From contig JBIKIW010000009.1 in assembly GCA_044361365.1 (NCBI GenBank), positions 1 to 45,475 of the forward strand: a stretch of 45,475 nt of DNA, written 5' to 3'. Position numbers and translations under genes: made by a program. The first letter of the stretch is position 1. Each line of letters begins with the position of its first letter. The notes beneath the pieces were generated by a model that was given only the letters and a program-made list of their open reading frames with translations, was not told where the DNA came from and ran no database searches. The stretch is from JBIKIW01 sp044361365 (GTDB taxonomy: Bacteria; Patescibacteriota; JACMRA01). Positions 16,294 through 24,670 of this stretch are shown in pieces.

Positions 16294-17301
16294 GTGCCTA
16301 TTCTCATCATTGACTCTTCCTATCTTATATTCAGATCATTTTTTGCATATGGAAACAGACTCGACCATAATAATAAACCAGTGGGAGCTTTTTACGGCTT
16401 TGCTAAAACTATCATTTCTTTGGTGAAAAAATTTCATCCCGAGCAACTTATTTTTGCTAAAGACTTACCAACACCTACTTGGAGACACAAGCTATACACT
16501 GAATACAAGGCAGGAAGGCCTGAAATAGATCCAAATATGGTTGCTCAAATTCCAATTATTCACGAGTGGTCTAATTTGGTTGGGCAAACTCTAGAAGCTG
16601 ACGGTTTTGAGGCTGATGACTTGATTTTTTCCACTGCGGTGTACGAACTTGGTGTGGAGGGAGAGTTGAGTAATTTAACCGAAGGTTTAGTTTTTGAAAG
16701 CCCTGATAAAGATGTGCTTATTTTTTCTTCAGATAGAGATTTGTATCAGCTTTTAGTTTGGCCACAGATTAAGTTTTTACGTCCTCAAAAAACTGGAGAA
16801 GTTAATCTTTACGACCAAGAAGCCTTTTTAAAAGAATTTTCGGTTAATCCAAAACAGTGGGTGGATTACAAAGCTTTGGTTGGAGATTCTTCAGACAATC
16901 TAAAAGGACTGGAAGGAGTTGGCCCTAAAACAGCAGCGATTATTTTGAAGGAAATTGGTAGTTTATATTCTTTCTACAATCAAATTGATTTTGAAGCCGA
17001 AGATTTTTTGAGAAGTTTTCATAAAGACGAAGAAGATATTTTGAAAGTCAAAAAGTTTCTTGAAAATCCAAAAAATGAGAAGTTGATTCAAAAAATGAAA
17101 GATCAACATGAGCAAGTTAAGCAAACTTATTTGTTGGCAACTTTGCAGATGGTTCCAGAAGTTAGGGTGATTGATAAACCAATTGATTTTTCTGCGGGTC
17201 AAGGTATTTTTGAGGAGTATAATTTTAAGCTTTTAGGTCTGGATAAACCAAAGTCCAAGCCTAAACCCGAGGAATCAGATATACAAGAAAGTTTGTTTTA
17301 A
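16294..17301 (+). CDS. Stand-alone 5'-3' exonuclease / flap nuclease with C-terminal clamp motif
   Basis: The 335-residue protein matches the N-terminal nuclease domain of DNA polymerase I, which removes RNA primers and 5' flaps. The acidic metal-site clusters are present: IIDSS near the start, EADGFEADDL (about 105-114), SSDRDLYQL (about 146-154) and GDSSDN (about 200-205). A helix-hairpin-helix follows (LEGVGPKTAA). There is no polymerase domain. The last residues form QESLF, a match to the beta sliding-clamp binding pentapeptide (Q-x-x-L-F), preceded by a Lys/Pro-rich linker. The start codon is GTG. Confidence 0.9.
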   Translation: MPILIIDSSYLIFRSFFAYGNRLDHNNKPVGAFYGFAKTIISLVKKFHPEQLIFAKDLPTPTWRHKLYTEYKAGRPEIDPNMVAQIPIIHEWSNLVGQTLEADGFEADDLIFSTAVYELGVEGELSNLTEGLVFESPDKDVLIFSSDRDLYQLLVWPQIKFLRPQKTGEVNLYDQEAFLKEFSVNPKQWVDYKALVGDSSDNLKGLEGVGPKTAAIILKEIGSLYSFYNQIDFEAEDFLRSFHKDEEDILKVKKFLENPKNEKLIQKMKDQHEQVKQTYLLATLQMVPEVRVIDKPIDFSAGQGIFEEYNFKLLGLDKPKSKPKPEESDIQESLF

Positions 17302-17302
17302 G

Positions 17303-17319
17303 TCTCAGGGCGACTGAGA
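17303..17319 (+). other. Hairpin just after the exonuclease gene
   Basis: A 6-bp stem (TCTCAG/CTGAGA) with a five-base loop begins two bases after the stop. It lacks a T tract, so it is not a standard terminator. The rest of the 379-base gap up to nrdB (17302-17680) holds the nrdB promoter region and a leader of about 165 bases with no gene. Confidence 0.4.
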
Positions 17320-17467
17320 GAAGAGTTGGTGAAACGTGCTTGAAATTATCTGTACTTTGTTTAATCCAAAGACTCATGACAAGAAGAATACGTGGCAAAG
17401 TGTATTATCAAAACAAAGCTATAATTTGTTTAATCGAAGTCTTTTTATCTCTAAGATAAGCCTTTAA

Positions 17468-17515
17468 CTACTAGATATAGTTTACAAAAGTCAAAAGCAT
17501 AACTATAAATACACT
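17468..17515 (+). promoter_or_regulatory. Tandem NrdR-box-like operators
   Basis: Box 1 (17468-17483, CTACTAGATATAGTTT) matches the NrdR consensus ACACTATATATAGTGT at 12 of 16 positions. Box 2 (17500-17515, TAACTATAAATACACT) matches at 10 of 16. Their starts are 32 bp apart, three helical turns, the spacing typical of paired NrdR boxes. Box 1 overlaps the -35 and box 2 the -10 of the promoter below. Repression of nrdB by an NrdR protein encoded elsewhere is inferred. Confidence 0.6.
17481..17509 (+). promoter_or_regulatory. nrdB promoter
   Basis: TTTACA (17481-17486), exactly 17 bases, then TATAAA (17504-17509). It is embedded between the two NrdR-like boxes, which supports both assignments. 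The leader to the ATG at 17681 would be about 165 bases. Confidence 0.6.
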
Positions 17516-17680
17516 TTTTTAACTGATAAAATCGTACCAAGAGTCAATTTAGCTCTTTAACAGGGGATTTATAGATTTTTTGACAAACTTTATTTAGTAC
17601 CCAAAGTCTTTATTTACAAATATCCACAGCAAACTGCCTTGAGTAGAAGCAAGTTTTTTGCGTGGTTTAATTTCTAAATT

Positions 17681-18742
17681 ATGAAAATCGACACATCTTC
17701 CAAATTGGTAACTGCTAAAATTATCAATTCCCGTAAAATAATAAATGGTGATGCAGCTGGAATGCTTCAATTATTACCATACAAATACTCTTTTGCTGAA
17801 AAGTTTTTTGATGAAATGTATGCAAATTCTTGGCATCCTGCTGAAGTAAATTTGAACGAAGATGCTGCCACCTGGAAAGACAAAAACGCCCTAAACGCTC
17901 AAGAAAGAGATGTTTTTGCTAGAAGTTTGTCTTTTGTTTCCAACCTCGATACAGTTCAGACTTATTCGCTAATGCATGCACTTTCTAGGCAAATTACCGC
18001 TCCCGAAATTCAAATTCTGTTGGTTAGACAAACTTTTGAAGAAGTTATTCACGTACTTTCTTACAATCGAATGATCGAGATTTTAGGCCTAAATCCAGAA
18101 GAAACTTACGGTAGATACCGGCACGATGAAGATCTGAAAGCTAAGTTGGATCACATTTCTTCTGCTATAAACAAGATTATGGATATGGAATTTAAGACTG
18201 GAACACTAGAAAACGACCAGACTTTTTTGGAGGCTTTGGTGAACAATGTGCTTTTGGAAGGTTTGTTTTTTTATTCTAGTTTTTTGATGTTTTATGCTCT
18301 AGCACGCAACAATAAAATGTTAAATTCGGCTAGAATGATTGGTTTGATTAACCGCGACGAATCTACCCACTGTACTTTGGTTTGTAATATTTTGAGGCTT
18401 TTAATAGAAGAAAGACCAGAGCTTTGGACTGCTGAATTTAAAGATAAAATGGTACAAAAAGTAAAAGATGCTGTGGAGCTAGAAATTCAGTGGGGAAGAT
18501 CGATTATTGGAAATGGAATTTTGGGAGTAAATCCTGAGAATTTGAAGAAATATGTTCAATTTTTAGGAGACCTAAGACTTCAGGCGATGGGGTTACCACA
18601 AGTTTATTTTGTAGAAAATCCTTTTAGCTGGGTTGATGATTACACTCAAATAAATCAAGAGCTTGGAGCTTTTTTTGAAACTACTGTGGCCAGATACAGC
18701 CAAGAACAGCCAGAATTTGATCAGGCTAGCATGGAGTGGTAG
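17681..18742 (+). CDS. nrdB: Class I ribonucleotide reductase beta subunit
   Basis: The protein makes the radical that starts reduction of ribonucleotides by the alpha subunit. At 353 residues it has the full ligand set of the dimetal site: D90, E121, H124, E193, E227 and H230. The radical tyrosine is Y128, in the same spacing from E121 as Y122 from E115 in E. coli. W51 corresponds to the electron-transfer tryptophan. Presence of the tyrosine argues for a tyrosyl-radical enzyme rather than class Ic. The alpha subunit gene is not adjacent. Regulation by NrdR is suggested by the boxes upstream. Confidence 0.93.
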   Translation: MKIDTSSKLVTAKIINSRKIINGDAAGMLQLLPYKYSFAEKFFDEMYANSWHPAEVNLNEDAATWKDKNALNAQERDVFARSLSFVSNLDTVQTYSLMHALSRQITAPEIQILLVRQTFEEVIHVLSYNRMIEILGLNPEETYGRYRHDEDLKAKLDHISSAINKIMDMEFKTGTLENDQTFLEALVNNVLLEGLFFYSSFLMFYALARNNKMLNSARMIGLINRDESTHCTLVCNILRLLIEERPELWTAEFKDKMVQKVKDAVELEIQWGRSIIGNGILGVNPENLKKYVQFLGDLRLQAMGLPQVYFVENPFSWVDDYTQINQELGAFFETTVARYSQEQPEFDQASMEW

Positions 18743-18766
18743 GGAAGTGGTTTATTTTGATTGCTG

Positions 18767-19410
18767 ATGCCTAAAACAGAGAGTGACTCCAAAACTAAAA
18801 ATAACTCAAATTGGCTATCAGTATCTATCATTTTAATTTTCATTGTTTTATTATTTGGACCCGCTCCTGCATCATTTTTTGTACCTCAACTTAATATTTA
18901 TTGAGTAGGGTTTAGTTGGGCAAGTTGGTTTGTATTAGTTATTTCTGGGTTTCTATTAGTTCTAGCAAACGGGCTATCCAAACAAAATGATTTCACCAGC
19001 AATGTTGGAAATGGTAGTTATAATTTAACTAAAATTTTAAATTCTTTTGGAAAAATTGTAAGTACTCTAAATAACCTTTTTAGATGGCAAAAGCTAAAAG
19101 ATATTGTGAGTTTTTCTTTGTTTTTTGGAATTATAGCCAATCTTTTCTTGCCTCAAATTTTGGATTTGGTGCTTTTAAAACGTTTTCTTGGCTAAAATAT
19201 GACGACAGCAAGCAACCTTTAATTTTTAGTTTGAAGAACTTTTACGACCGTGAGATATTTTTAGAAATGGTAAAAAATGATACCATAAATACCGTAATCA
19301 CCTACAGTTTTTGGACAGTTGTGGTTTTTGTTGGAGGTAATAAAGTACTTAGCCTTATGATAAACGGTGGTCTTAATTCTTTTTTAGATCGTTCTCCAAA
19401 AAGCAAATAA
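18767..19410 (+). pseudogene. Broken four-helix membrane protein gene (in-frame TGA and -1 frame switch)
   Basis: ATG 18767 opens a frame with a hydrophobic helix (SIILIFIVLLFGPAPASFF) that meets TGA at 18902-18904 after codon 45. The same frame continues open with two further helices (ASWFVLVISGFLLVLA; IVSFSLFFGIIANLFL) to TAA near 19193. From about 19180 the -1 frame carries on with a natural-looking soluble stretch (LKYDDSKQPLIFSLKNFY), a fourth helix (VITYSFWTVVVFVGG) and TAA at 19410. The simplest reading is a pseudogene with two lesions. The family is not recognised. At the frame switch lies TTTAAAA (19174-19180) in the correct phase for -1 slippage. Confidence 0.65.
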
Positions 19411-19462
19411 ACTAAAATCTCGGATACCTAATAAGAAATTTAGTAAGTTCTAATATAAGAAC

Positions 19463-19658
19463 TATAGAACCTATTTGATTTCTTTTGCTTAAAATTAAAC
19501 TTGAAGTGTCAGTTGCTCTCCTGTAAATAGGAGTTGTTGAGGGTTTCAGTTTCACTTTAAAGTTCCACAAAACCCCTTGTCCTGTTGGACATTCTCCTTG
19601 TCAGGGAAAAACTATTTAGTGGCTTATTTCTCGAATTAGTTTTCAAATGGGTTCTATA
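19463..19658 (-). mobile_element. MITE, copy 2 (196 bp, inverted relative to copy 1)
   Basis: The ends are TATAGAACC and GGGTTCTATA with TA flanks. Read on the minus strand it aligns with copy 1 over its whole length, sharing blocks such as AGTTTTTCCCTGACAAG and GGAACTTTAAAGTGA. It lacks about 57 bases after the CCCTGACAAG block. It lies between the broken membrane gene and the 29-codon frame downstream of ftsH. Confidence 0.83.
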
Positions 19659-19711
19659 GATGAAATAAACCTTTGAGTATCTTGCTCTAGTAGTCTAGGC
19701 GATAATTTGTA

Positions 19712-19801
19712 TCAACTCATCAACGATAGAAACAACACACCTGCCAAAAACCCAGCTGCAAAAATAGCTACATAAACTAAAAATTTAAATAGATATTTCA
19801 T
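19712..19801 (-). CDS. 29-residue membrane miniprotein
   Basis: ATG 19801 opens a 29-codon frame ending at TGA, 32 bases after the ftsH stop on the same strand. It is a basic start (MKYLFKF) followed by one hydrophobic helix with small-residue packing (VAIFAAGFLAGVLFLSL). Length and position resemble small membrane proteins that ride with ftsH-like genes, but chance cannot be excluded at this size. Confidence 0.35.
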   Translation of the reverse strand: MKYLFKFLVYVAIFAAGFLAGVLFLSLMS

Positions 19802-19833
19802 ATTTTAGTGATAAATAATTCGAATTGAAAAAA

Positions 19834-21846
19834 TTAAACTTTACGAGCTTTTTCACCTCTAGCTACCACAATATCTTTTACGAGTTCTGAAAATTCTTCA
19901 AACTCCAAAACCTCCTTTTCAATCAACGAATTGGCGATCGAGTCTAAGTATTTACGGAATTTAGAAAGAGTCTTTTTGGCGTCTTCATAGCATTCTTTGA
20001 TAATTCTTTCAATCTCCAAATCGATTTGTTTTGCAACTTCTTCGCTATAATTTTGTTTTTCTGCCATGTCTTTACCCAAGAAAGTCATCCCCCTGTCTTC
20101 ATCGAAAGAGATTGGCCCAAGTTTACTCATTCCGTATTTTCGAACCATATTTCTAGCAGTTTCGGTAGCTTTAGCAAGGTCGTTTGAAGCTCCTGTTGAG
20201 ACATCTCCAAACACAATCTCTTCGGTACAATAACCTCCAAACATTACTTTTATTTCATCTAAGAATTCCGATCTGGTACGGGTCATAGCATCATTATCAT
20301 CGTCAATATGCATTGAATATCCAGCAGCTCTTCCACGAGGAATAATCGTTACTTTTTGCACTTTTTGAGCATTTGGTAAAACGGTAGCCAAAAGAGCATG
20401 TCCAGACTCATGGTAAGCAGTTAACATTTTTTGCTTTTCAGTTATTATTTTGGACTTTAAAGAAGGTCCAAAGGCAACTTTTTCTATTGACTCTCGTAAG
20501 ATTGTGTTATCAATTTCAGACTTTTTCTCCCTTACAGCTAAAATCGCAGCTTCGTTCAAAACATTTGCAAGGTCAGCTCCTGAAAATCCTGGAGTTCTTT
20601 TCGCAATAATCCCCAAATCCACATTTTTAGCCATTTTTTTGTTTTTAGCATGCACCTCTAAAATCTTTTCTCGCTCTTTTCTGTCAGGTGTTGTAACTGT
20701 AACTTGCCTATCAAACCTACCCGGTCTCAACAAAGCTGGATCTAAAACATCTGGTCTGTTGGTAGCTCCAACTACAATGATTGAAGAGGTTGGCTCAAAC
20801 CCATCCATTTCCACCAAAATTTGATTTAGAGTCTGCTCCCTTTCGTCATTTCCCCCTCCTAAACCTGCACCTCGTTGTCTTCCAACAGCGTCAATTTCAT
20901 CGATAAATACAACACAAGGGGCTTTTTTCTTGGCTTTTTTGAAAAGATCTCGCACCCTTCCAGCTCCAACTCCCACAAACATTTCTACAAATTCTGATCC
21001 AGAAACATAGAAAAATGGTACTTCAGCTTCTCCTGCTATGGCTTTGGCTAGTAAAGTTTTACCTGTTCCAGGAGATCCAACCAACAAAGCTCCTCTTGGG
21101 ATTTTAGCTCCCATTTTTACATATTCTTCAGGTCTTTTTAGAAAGTCAACTACTTCCATAAGCTCCTGCTTAGCTTCTTCGTTACCAGCAACATCTTTGA
21201 AGGTAATCTTCTCTTTGTCGTCAGCTTCATCAAAAACTCTGGCTCTAGAATTACCAAAGGAAATTGCCCTATTATTGCTATCAGAAACTCTTCTAATAAA
21301 GAAAACTGCACTTCCTAAAATTATGAAAGTTAGTAAAATATACCAAACATTTCCGTTTTCAATAAGCTGTACGTACCAAGGTTTTGGTTGCTCAATATAT
21401 TCAACTTGACCTTCTCCAGTCCCAATTTTTATTCGATTTTCTTCTTTTCCACCAAGGGCGGTATTGATGTTTTGCACAACTGTAGCACTTTTTTCTATAG
21501 AGATATTTGGAAATTCTTTACGATCCACTTCAGATCTTTTTTTGTTGTTTTGATCTTTATAAACTTCTACAAATAGAGTTTTTTGATCTGGAGAAACTTC
21601 AATTTTACTAACTTTATCATCTCTAATTAAACTGATTAAATCAGAAAACTGCTTAGGATCTTCTCGTTTGCTGGTATCAAGTCTTTGAGCTACGATAAGC
21701 ACCAAAGAAACCACCATGAATAAAAAAACAACAGTTACTAAATTCAAAATAACTTTGCGATTATCGTCTTTTTTTGGGGGTTCAGAGTTTGGTTTTTGAG
21801 GAGTTGAGGAGGATTTTTTAACTTCTTTTGATTTGTCATTTTCCAT
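19834..21846 (-). CDS. ftsH: ATP-dependent zinc metalloprotease FtsH
   Basis: FtsH is a hexameric membrane-bound AAA+ protease that removes misassembled membrane proteins and regulators. From ATG 21846 it has 670 residues. Transmembrane segments are at about 32-54 and 166-185 with the periplasmic domain between. Walker A GSPGTGKT is at 257-264, Walker B VVFIDEID at 312-319, the second region of homology includes RPGRFDRQV, and the zinc site HESGH is at 479-483; a distal Asp ligand lies in DLAKATETARN. An in-frame TTG at 21930 would add 28 residues, but that stretch contains the promoter, so the ATG is chosen. It is divergent from the aminotransferase gene. Confidence 0.96.
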   Translation of the reverse strand: MENDKSKEVKKSSSTPQKPNSEPPKKDDNRKVILNLVTVVFLFMVVSLVLIVAQRLDTSKREDPKQFSDLISLIRDDKVSKIEVSPDQKTLFVEVYKDQNNKKRSEVDRKEFPNISIEKSATVVQNINTALGGKEENRIKIGTGEGQVEYIEQPKPWYVQLIENGNVWYILLTFIILGSAVFFIRRVSDSNNRAISFGNSRARVFDEADDKEKITFKDVAGNEEAKQELMEVVDFLKRPEEYVKMGAKIPRGALLVGSPGTGKTLLAKAIAGEAEVPFFYVSGSEFVEMFVGVGAGRVRDLFKKAKKKAPCVVFIDEIDAVGRQRGAGLGGGNDEREQTLNQILVEMDGFEPTSSIIVVGATNRPDVLDPALLRPGRFDRQVTVTTPDRKEREKILEVHAKNKKMAKNVDLGIIAKRTPGFSGADLANVLNEAAILAVREKKSEIDNTILRESIEKVAFGPSLKSKIITEKQKMLTAYHESGHALLATVLPNAQKVQKVTIIPRGRAAGYSMHIDDDNDAMTRTRSEFLDEIKVMFGGYCTEEIVFGDVSTGASNDLAKATETARNMVRKYGMSKLGPISFDEDRGMTFLGKDMAEKQNYSEEVAKQIDLEIERIIKECYEDAKKTLSKFRKYLDSIANSLIEKEVLEFEEFSELVKDIVVARGEKARKV

Positions 21847-21874
21847 ATGGTACAAGCTTTTTTTAAACACTTTT

Positions 21875-21903
21875 AGGATAGTTTTGGAGGTCTCTTTTGT
21901 CAA
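21875..21903 (-). promoter_or_regulatory. ftsH promoter
   Basis: On the minus strand TTGACA (21903-21898), 17 bases, then TATCCT (21880-21875). The ATG at 21846 follows 28 bases after the -10. This is among the best -35/-10 pairs in the window and fixes the ftsH start. Confidence 0.65.
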
Positions 21904-21962
21904 GAGTAGAGATTCTTGACTAATAAGCAAATTTTTCCTGAATTTAAGGCAATCTAACAGTT

Positions 21963-23207
21963 ATGACCAACTCAAATTCACATTTCAGAAAAATAGAAAA
22001 AGCCGGCACTGCATATGTATCGGAAAAAGCCAGCGAATTAGGGTTTCAATTTGGACACCCTGATTGGTCTAATTTGGGGCAGGGATCACCTGATACAGGG
22101 TATATTGAAGGCGATCTTGATAGAATTGAAGAAATCAAGCTTGCCCAAAATGATTCTAACTACGCTCCAATCGCAGGAATTAAGAAGCTTAGAGAAGTAG
22201 TTGCTACCTATTATAATGAACTTTATCGCCAAAATAAAACCTCAAAATATACTTGGAAAAATGTTTGCATAGTTCCTGGTGGTCGCTCAGCTTTATCCAG
22301 AGTAGCTTCTGTACTGGGGAATATAAATTTAGGTTTGGTTGTTCCCGAATACCCAGCCTACAAAGGAATTGTAGAAATGTTTCCTCAGATTTCCCCAAAA
22401 GTCCTTGTTTTAGAAAAAAAAGATGGTTTCAAGTTGGATCTTTTGAAATATAAAAATTTTATCAAGGAAAATAATTTAGATGCTTTTTTATTAAGTAATC
22501 CCTCCAATCCAACAGGCAGAGTTTTGGTTAAAGATGAACTTAAAGAGCTTATTTCAATTTCCAAACAATCTGGACTAACCCTGATTCATGATGAATTTTA
22601 CTCAAGATTTATATACAATCTTGGAAACGAAGCTAGTTCTGCGGCTATTTATGTTGAAGATGTAAACAAAGACTCTGTTTTAATCATCGATGGAATTACA
22701 AAATCTTGGCGATATCCAGGCTGGCGAATAAGCTGGGTAATTGCCCCAGAAGATGTGGTTGAAAATTTATCCAGTAGTGGGAGTTTTATGGATGGAGGAG
22801 CAAATCATCCACTACAAGAAGCCTCACTTTCTTTATTTAATTTTGATGACGATTTTGACTCTAGAAAAGCTCTAAGAAAGGAATTTCAGCTAAAGCTAAA
22901 TTTTATGATCAGCTCTCTAAAAAAACTAGGTTTTGATTTAGAAACTGAACCTGAATCAGCTCTTTATTTGTGGGTTAATTTAGACAATTTACCAGATGAA
23001 ATTAACACAGGTAGGAAATTTTTTGAAAAAGCCTTGCAGGAAAAATTAATTGTAATTCCAGGCGAATTTTTTGATTTAAATTTTGATAGGCAAAAAAGTA
23101 AAAAAGTAAAATTTGAAAATTATATTAGACTTAGCTATGGTCCGCCTATGGCAGAACTTGAAAGGGGAATCGAAAAAATAGCTACTTTACTTCGAAAATA
23201 CAACTAA
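21963..23207 (+). CDS. PLP-dependent aminotransferase, class I/II
   Basis: The 414-residue fold-type I enzyme transfers an amino group between an amino acid and a 2-oxo acid. PLP contacts are visible: the N of SNPSNPTG (about 178-185), D210 and Y213 (HDEFYSRF), the Schiff-base lysine K247 (DGITKSW) and the following arginine R255 (GWRISW). Substrate is not evident; it could be aspartate, alanine or an aromatic amino acid. It is a single gene, followed by tRNA-Thr with its own upstream TTGACA. Confidence 0.88.
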   Translation: MTNSNSHFRKIEKAGTAYVSEKASELGFQFGHPDWSNLGQGSPDTGYIEGDLDRIEEIKLAQNDSNYAPIAGIKKLREVVATYYNELYRQNKTSKYTWKNVCIVPGGRSALSRVASVLGNINLGLVVPEYPAYKGIVEMFPQISPKVLVLEKKDGFKLDLLKYKNFIKENNLDAFLLSNPSNPTGRVLVKDELKELISISKQSGLTLIHDEFYSRFIYNLGNEASSAAIYVEDVNKDSVLIIDGITKSWRYPGWRISWVIAPEDVVENLSSSGSFMDGGANHPLQEASLSLFNFDDDFDSRKALRKEFQLKLNFMISSLKKLGFDLETEPESALYLWVNLDNLPDEINTGRKFFEKALQEKLIVIPGEFFDLNFDRQKSKKVKFENYIRLSYGPPMAELERGIEKIATLLRKYN

Positions 23208-23381
23208 GATTCTGTTTGAACTAAAAAGATAGTAAAATCAGGATTTTTAAATGTCAGTCTTTGTAATTTTGGATAGCAAATTTTGATATTAAACTCAATA
23301 TTAAACAGGTTCAAAAAGATATCTAAAGTTTTTAGACTGAAATTGACATTCTTTACTTCAACTAGAAACCTACTCTAACAA

Positions 23382-23457
23382 GCCAGTATAGCTCAATTGG
23401 TAGAGCAACGGTATCGTAAATCGTAGGTTGCGGGTTCAATTCCTGTTGCTGGCTCCA
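23382..23457 (+). tRNA. tRNA-Thr (anticodon CGT)
   Basis: A complete 76-base cloverleaf. Acceptor GCCAGTA pairs with TGCTGGC, D arm is GCTC/GAGC, anticodon stem ACGGT/ATCGT encloses loop ATCGTAA (anticodon CGT), and the T arm has GGTTCAATTCC. CCA is encoded. TTGACA at 23343-23348 lies 33 bases before the first base. Confidence 0.93.
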
Positions 23458-23682
23458 GAATTTAGAAGAAACTGAGTGATAATTGAATTTAAAAACCTAA
23501 GCTAAAACTTCTTGTTCAAATCCTTTTCTAGCAATTCCAAAATCTCTACAGCTTCAGTCTACAACCTAAAAAGCCTCCGATTGTCTTTTTTCGACCTAAT
23601 TGCAACATTAAATTAAAGTAGACGTTTTTTTACCTATTTAAAATCTGTTAATACTAAGATTAACTAATTTCGCTATTTGGAT

Positions 23683-24084
23683 TTATAACATTCCTGCTTT
23701 TTTTAACAACTTGTTAAATCTATTGTTTCTTTTTTTGTATTCATTAAAATTTTTTATATAATATCTGTATGTCTCATTAACCTCAGTTTGACTCATATTA
23801 TTTCTAATTAATCCAAATCTTTTACACTGCCACTGCCATGTTCCCGGCGGTGACTCAAATAAACCTTCAGCAAGAAGCTCTTTTTTCTCATTAAAAGATA
23901 AATTAATATGGGTGCAAGTATTTTGCAATTTCATTATTAAATTCTTTTGTCTCATCTCCAAATGCTTATTCCAATCAAAAGGAATTGTAATTTTTATTGC
24001 AATAGCACCTACTACTATACTAAAAATTGTGAGCATTAATTGACCAAAGGTAATATTATTTAATGGTGTATTTAAATCTGTCAT
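23683..24084 (-). CDS. Small membrane protein with basic C-terminal region, unknown function
   Basis: The 133-residue protein has one hydrophobic segment at about 12-34 (FGQLMLTIFSIVVGAIAIKI) and then a polar, basic, probably cytoplasmic domain with a Trp/Cys cluster (PPGTWQWQCKRFG) and a Lys/Asn-rich end. No family recognised. The gaps on either side (23458-23682 and 24085-24144) hold no gene. Confidence 0.5.
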   Translation of the reverse strand: MTDLNTPLNNITFGQLMLTIFSIVVGAIAIKITIPFDWNKHLEMRQKNLIMKLQNTCTHINLSFNEKKELLAEGLFESPPGTWQWQCKRFGLIRNNMSQTEVNETYRYYIKNFNEYKKRNNRFNKLLKKAGML

Positions 24085-24144
24085 ATTAAAATTTTTTTAC
24101 CCTAAAATTAAATTAATTGGTGTCTGACCTGTATAGAATTATGG

Positions 24145-24172
24145 CAAAAAAATTAGCCCCGGCAAGGGCTAA
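24145..24172 (-). terminator. Rho-independent terminator of the parA-tRNA-rpsT unit
   Basis: On the minus strand, TTAGCCC pairs with GGGCTAA around a six-base loop and is followed by a run of seven Ts. It lies about 78 bases after the rpsT stop. Confidence 0.8.
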
Positions 24173-24249
24173 AATGTTATTGCTAACTAGTGTAAATTTT
24201 CAGTTTTACTAATTAATGTCAAATTGAATCTTTGAATAATTAAATCAAG

Positions 24250-24630
24250 TTATTTTGCTTTAGCAGTTTTCTTTGCTGCAGGTTTTGCTTCAGTTTTAGC
24301 TGGTTTATATTCTTTTCGGTTTCTTTTTTCAGCTAATTCTTTGTATTCTGGTTTGTATTCTCCTAGATTTTTGCTGATTCTTAAAGCCATTCTAGATTTT
24401 AAGCGATTAGCTTTGTTTTTGTGGATATAGTTAGTTTTTACAGCTTTATCCAAACTAGAATAAAATTCACCTAAAGCAACTGCAATAAGGTCTTTTTTTG
24501 GTTCTGGAGAAGTAACAATTTTCATTAATTTTCTTCTGGAATCAATGATATTACTCTTGCTCCTTAGATTGAAAATTCTTTTTTTATCAGAATTACGCAG
24601 AGCTTTCTTGGCTGATTTAGTGATTGGCAT
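24250..24630 (-). CDS. rpsT: 30S ribosomal protein S20 with basic C-terminal extension
   Basis: S20 is a three-helix protein that binds 16S rRNA. The N-terminal 85-90 residues match the family (MPITKSAKKALRNSDKKR, then SKSNIIDSRRKL and IHKNKANRLKSRMA). The protein is 126 residues against about 85-90 usual; the extra ~35 residues are a Lys/Ala/Pro-rich tail (KPAAKKTAKAK). The gene lies 40 bases after tRNA-Gly and is followed by a clear terminator. Confidence 0.93.
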   Translation of the reverse strand: MPITKSAKKALRNSDKKRIFNLRSKSNIIDSRRKLMKIVTSPEPKKDLIAVALGEFYSSLDKAVKTNYIHKNKANRLKSRMALRISKNLGEYKPEYKELAEKRNRKEYKPAKTEAKPAAKKTAKAK

Positions 24631-24670
24631 ATTATTTTGAAATTAGTCTAAATGATTTTTTTAATTTGTT

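Noticed and set aside
17303..17319. Terminator after the exonuclease gene
   Set aside because: The stem is convincing but there is no T tract on either strand, so it is listed only as a hairpin.
18902..18904. UGA read as glycine or tryptophan in this genome
   Set aside because: TGA ends several otherwise normal genes (M23 peptidase with ATGA overlap, membrane protein at 3742, ATL protein, crtYd-like), and no conserved protein in the window needs an internal TGA.
20450..21576. Plus-strand frames inside ftsH
   Set aside because: They are antisense shadows of a conserved gene, with compositions dictated by the opposite strand.
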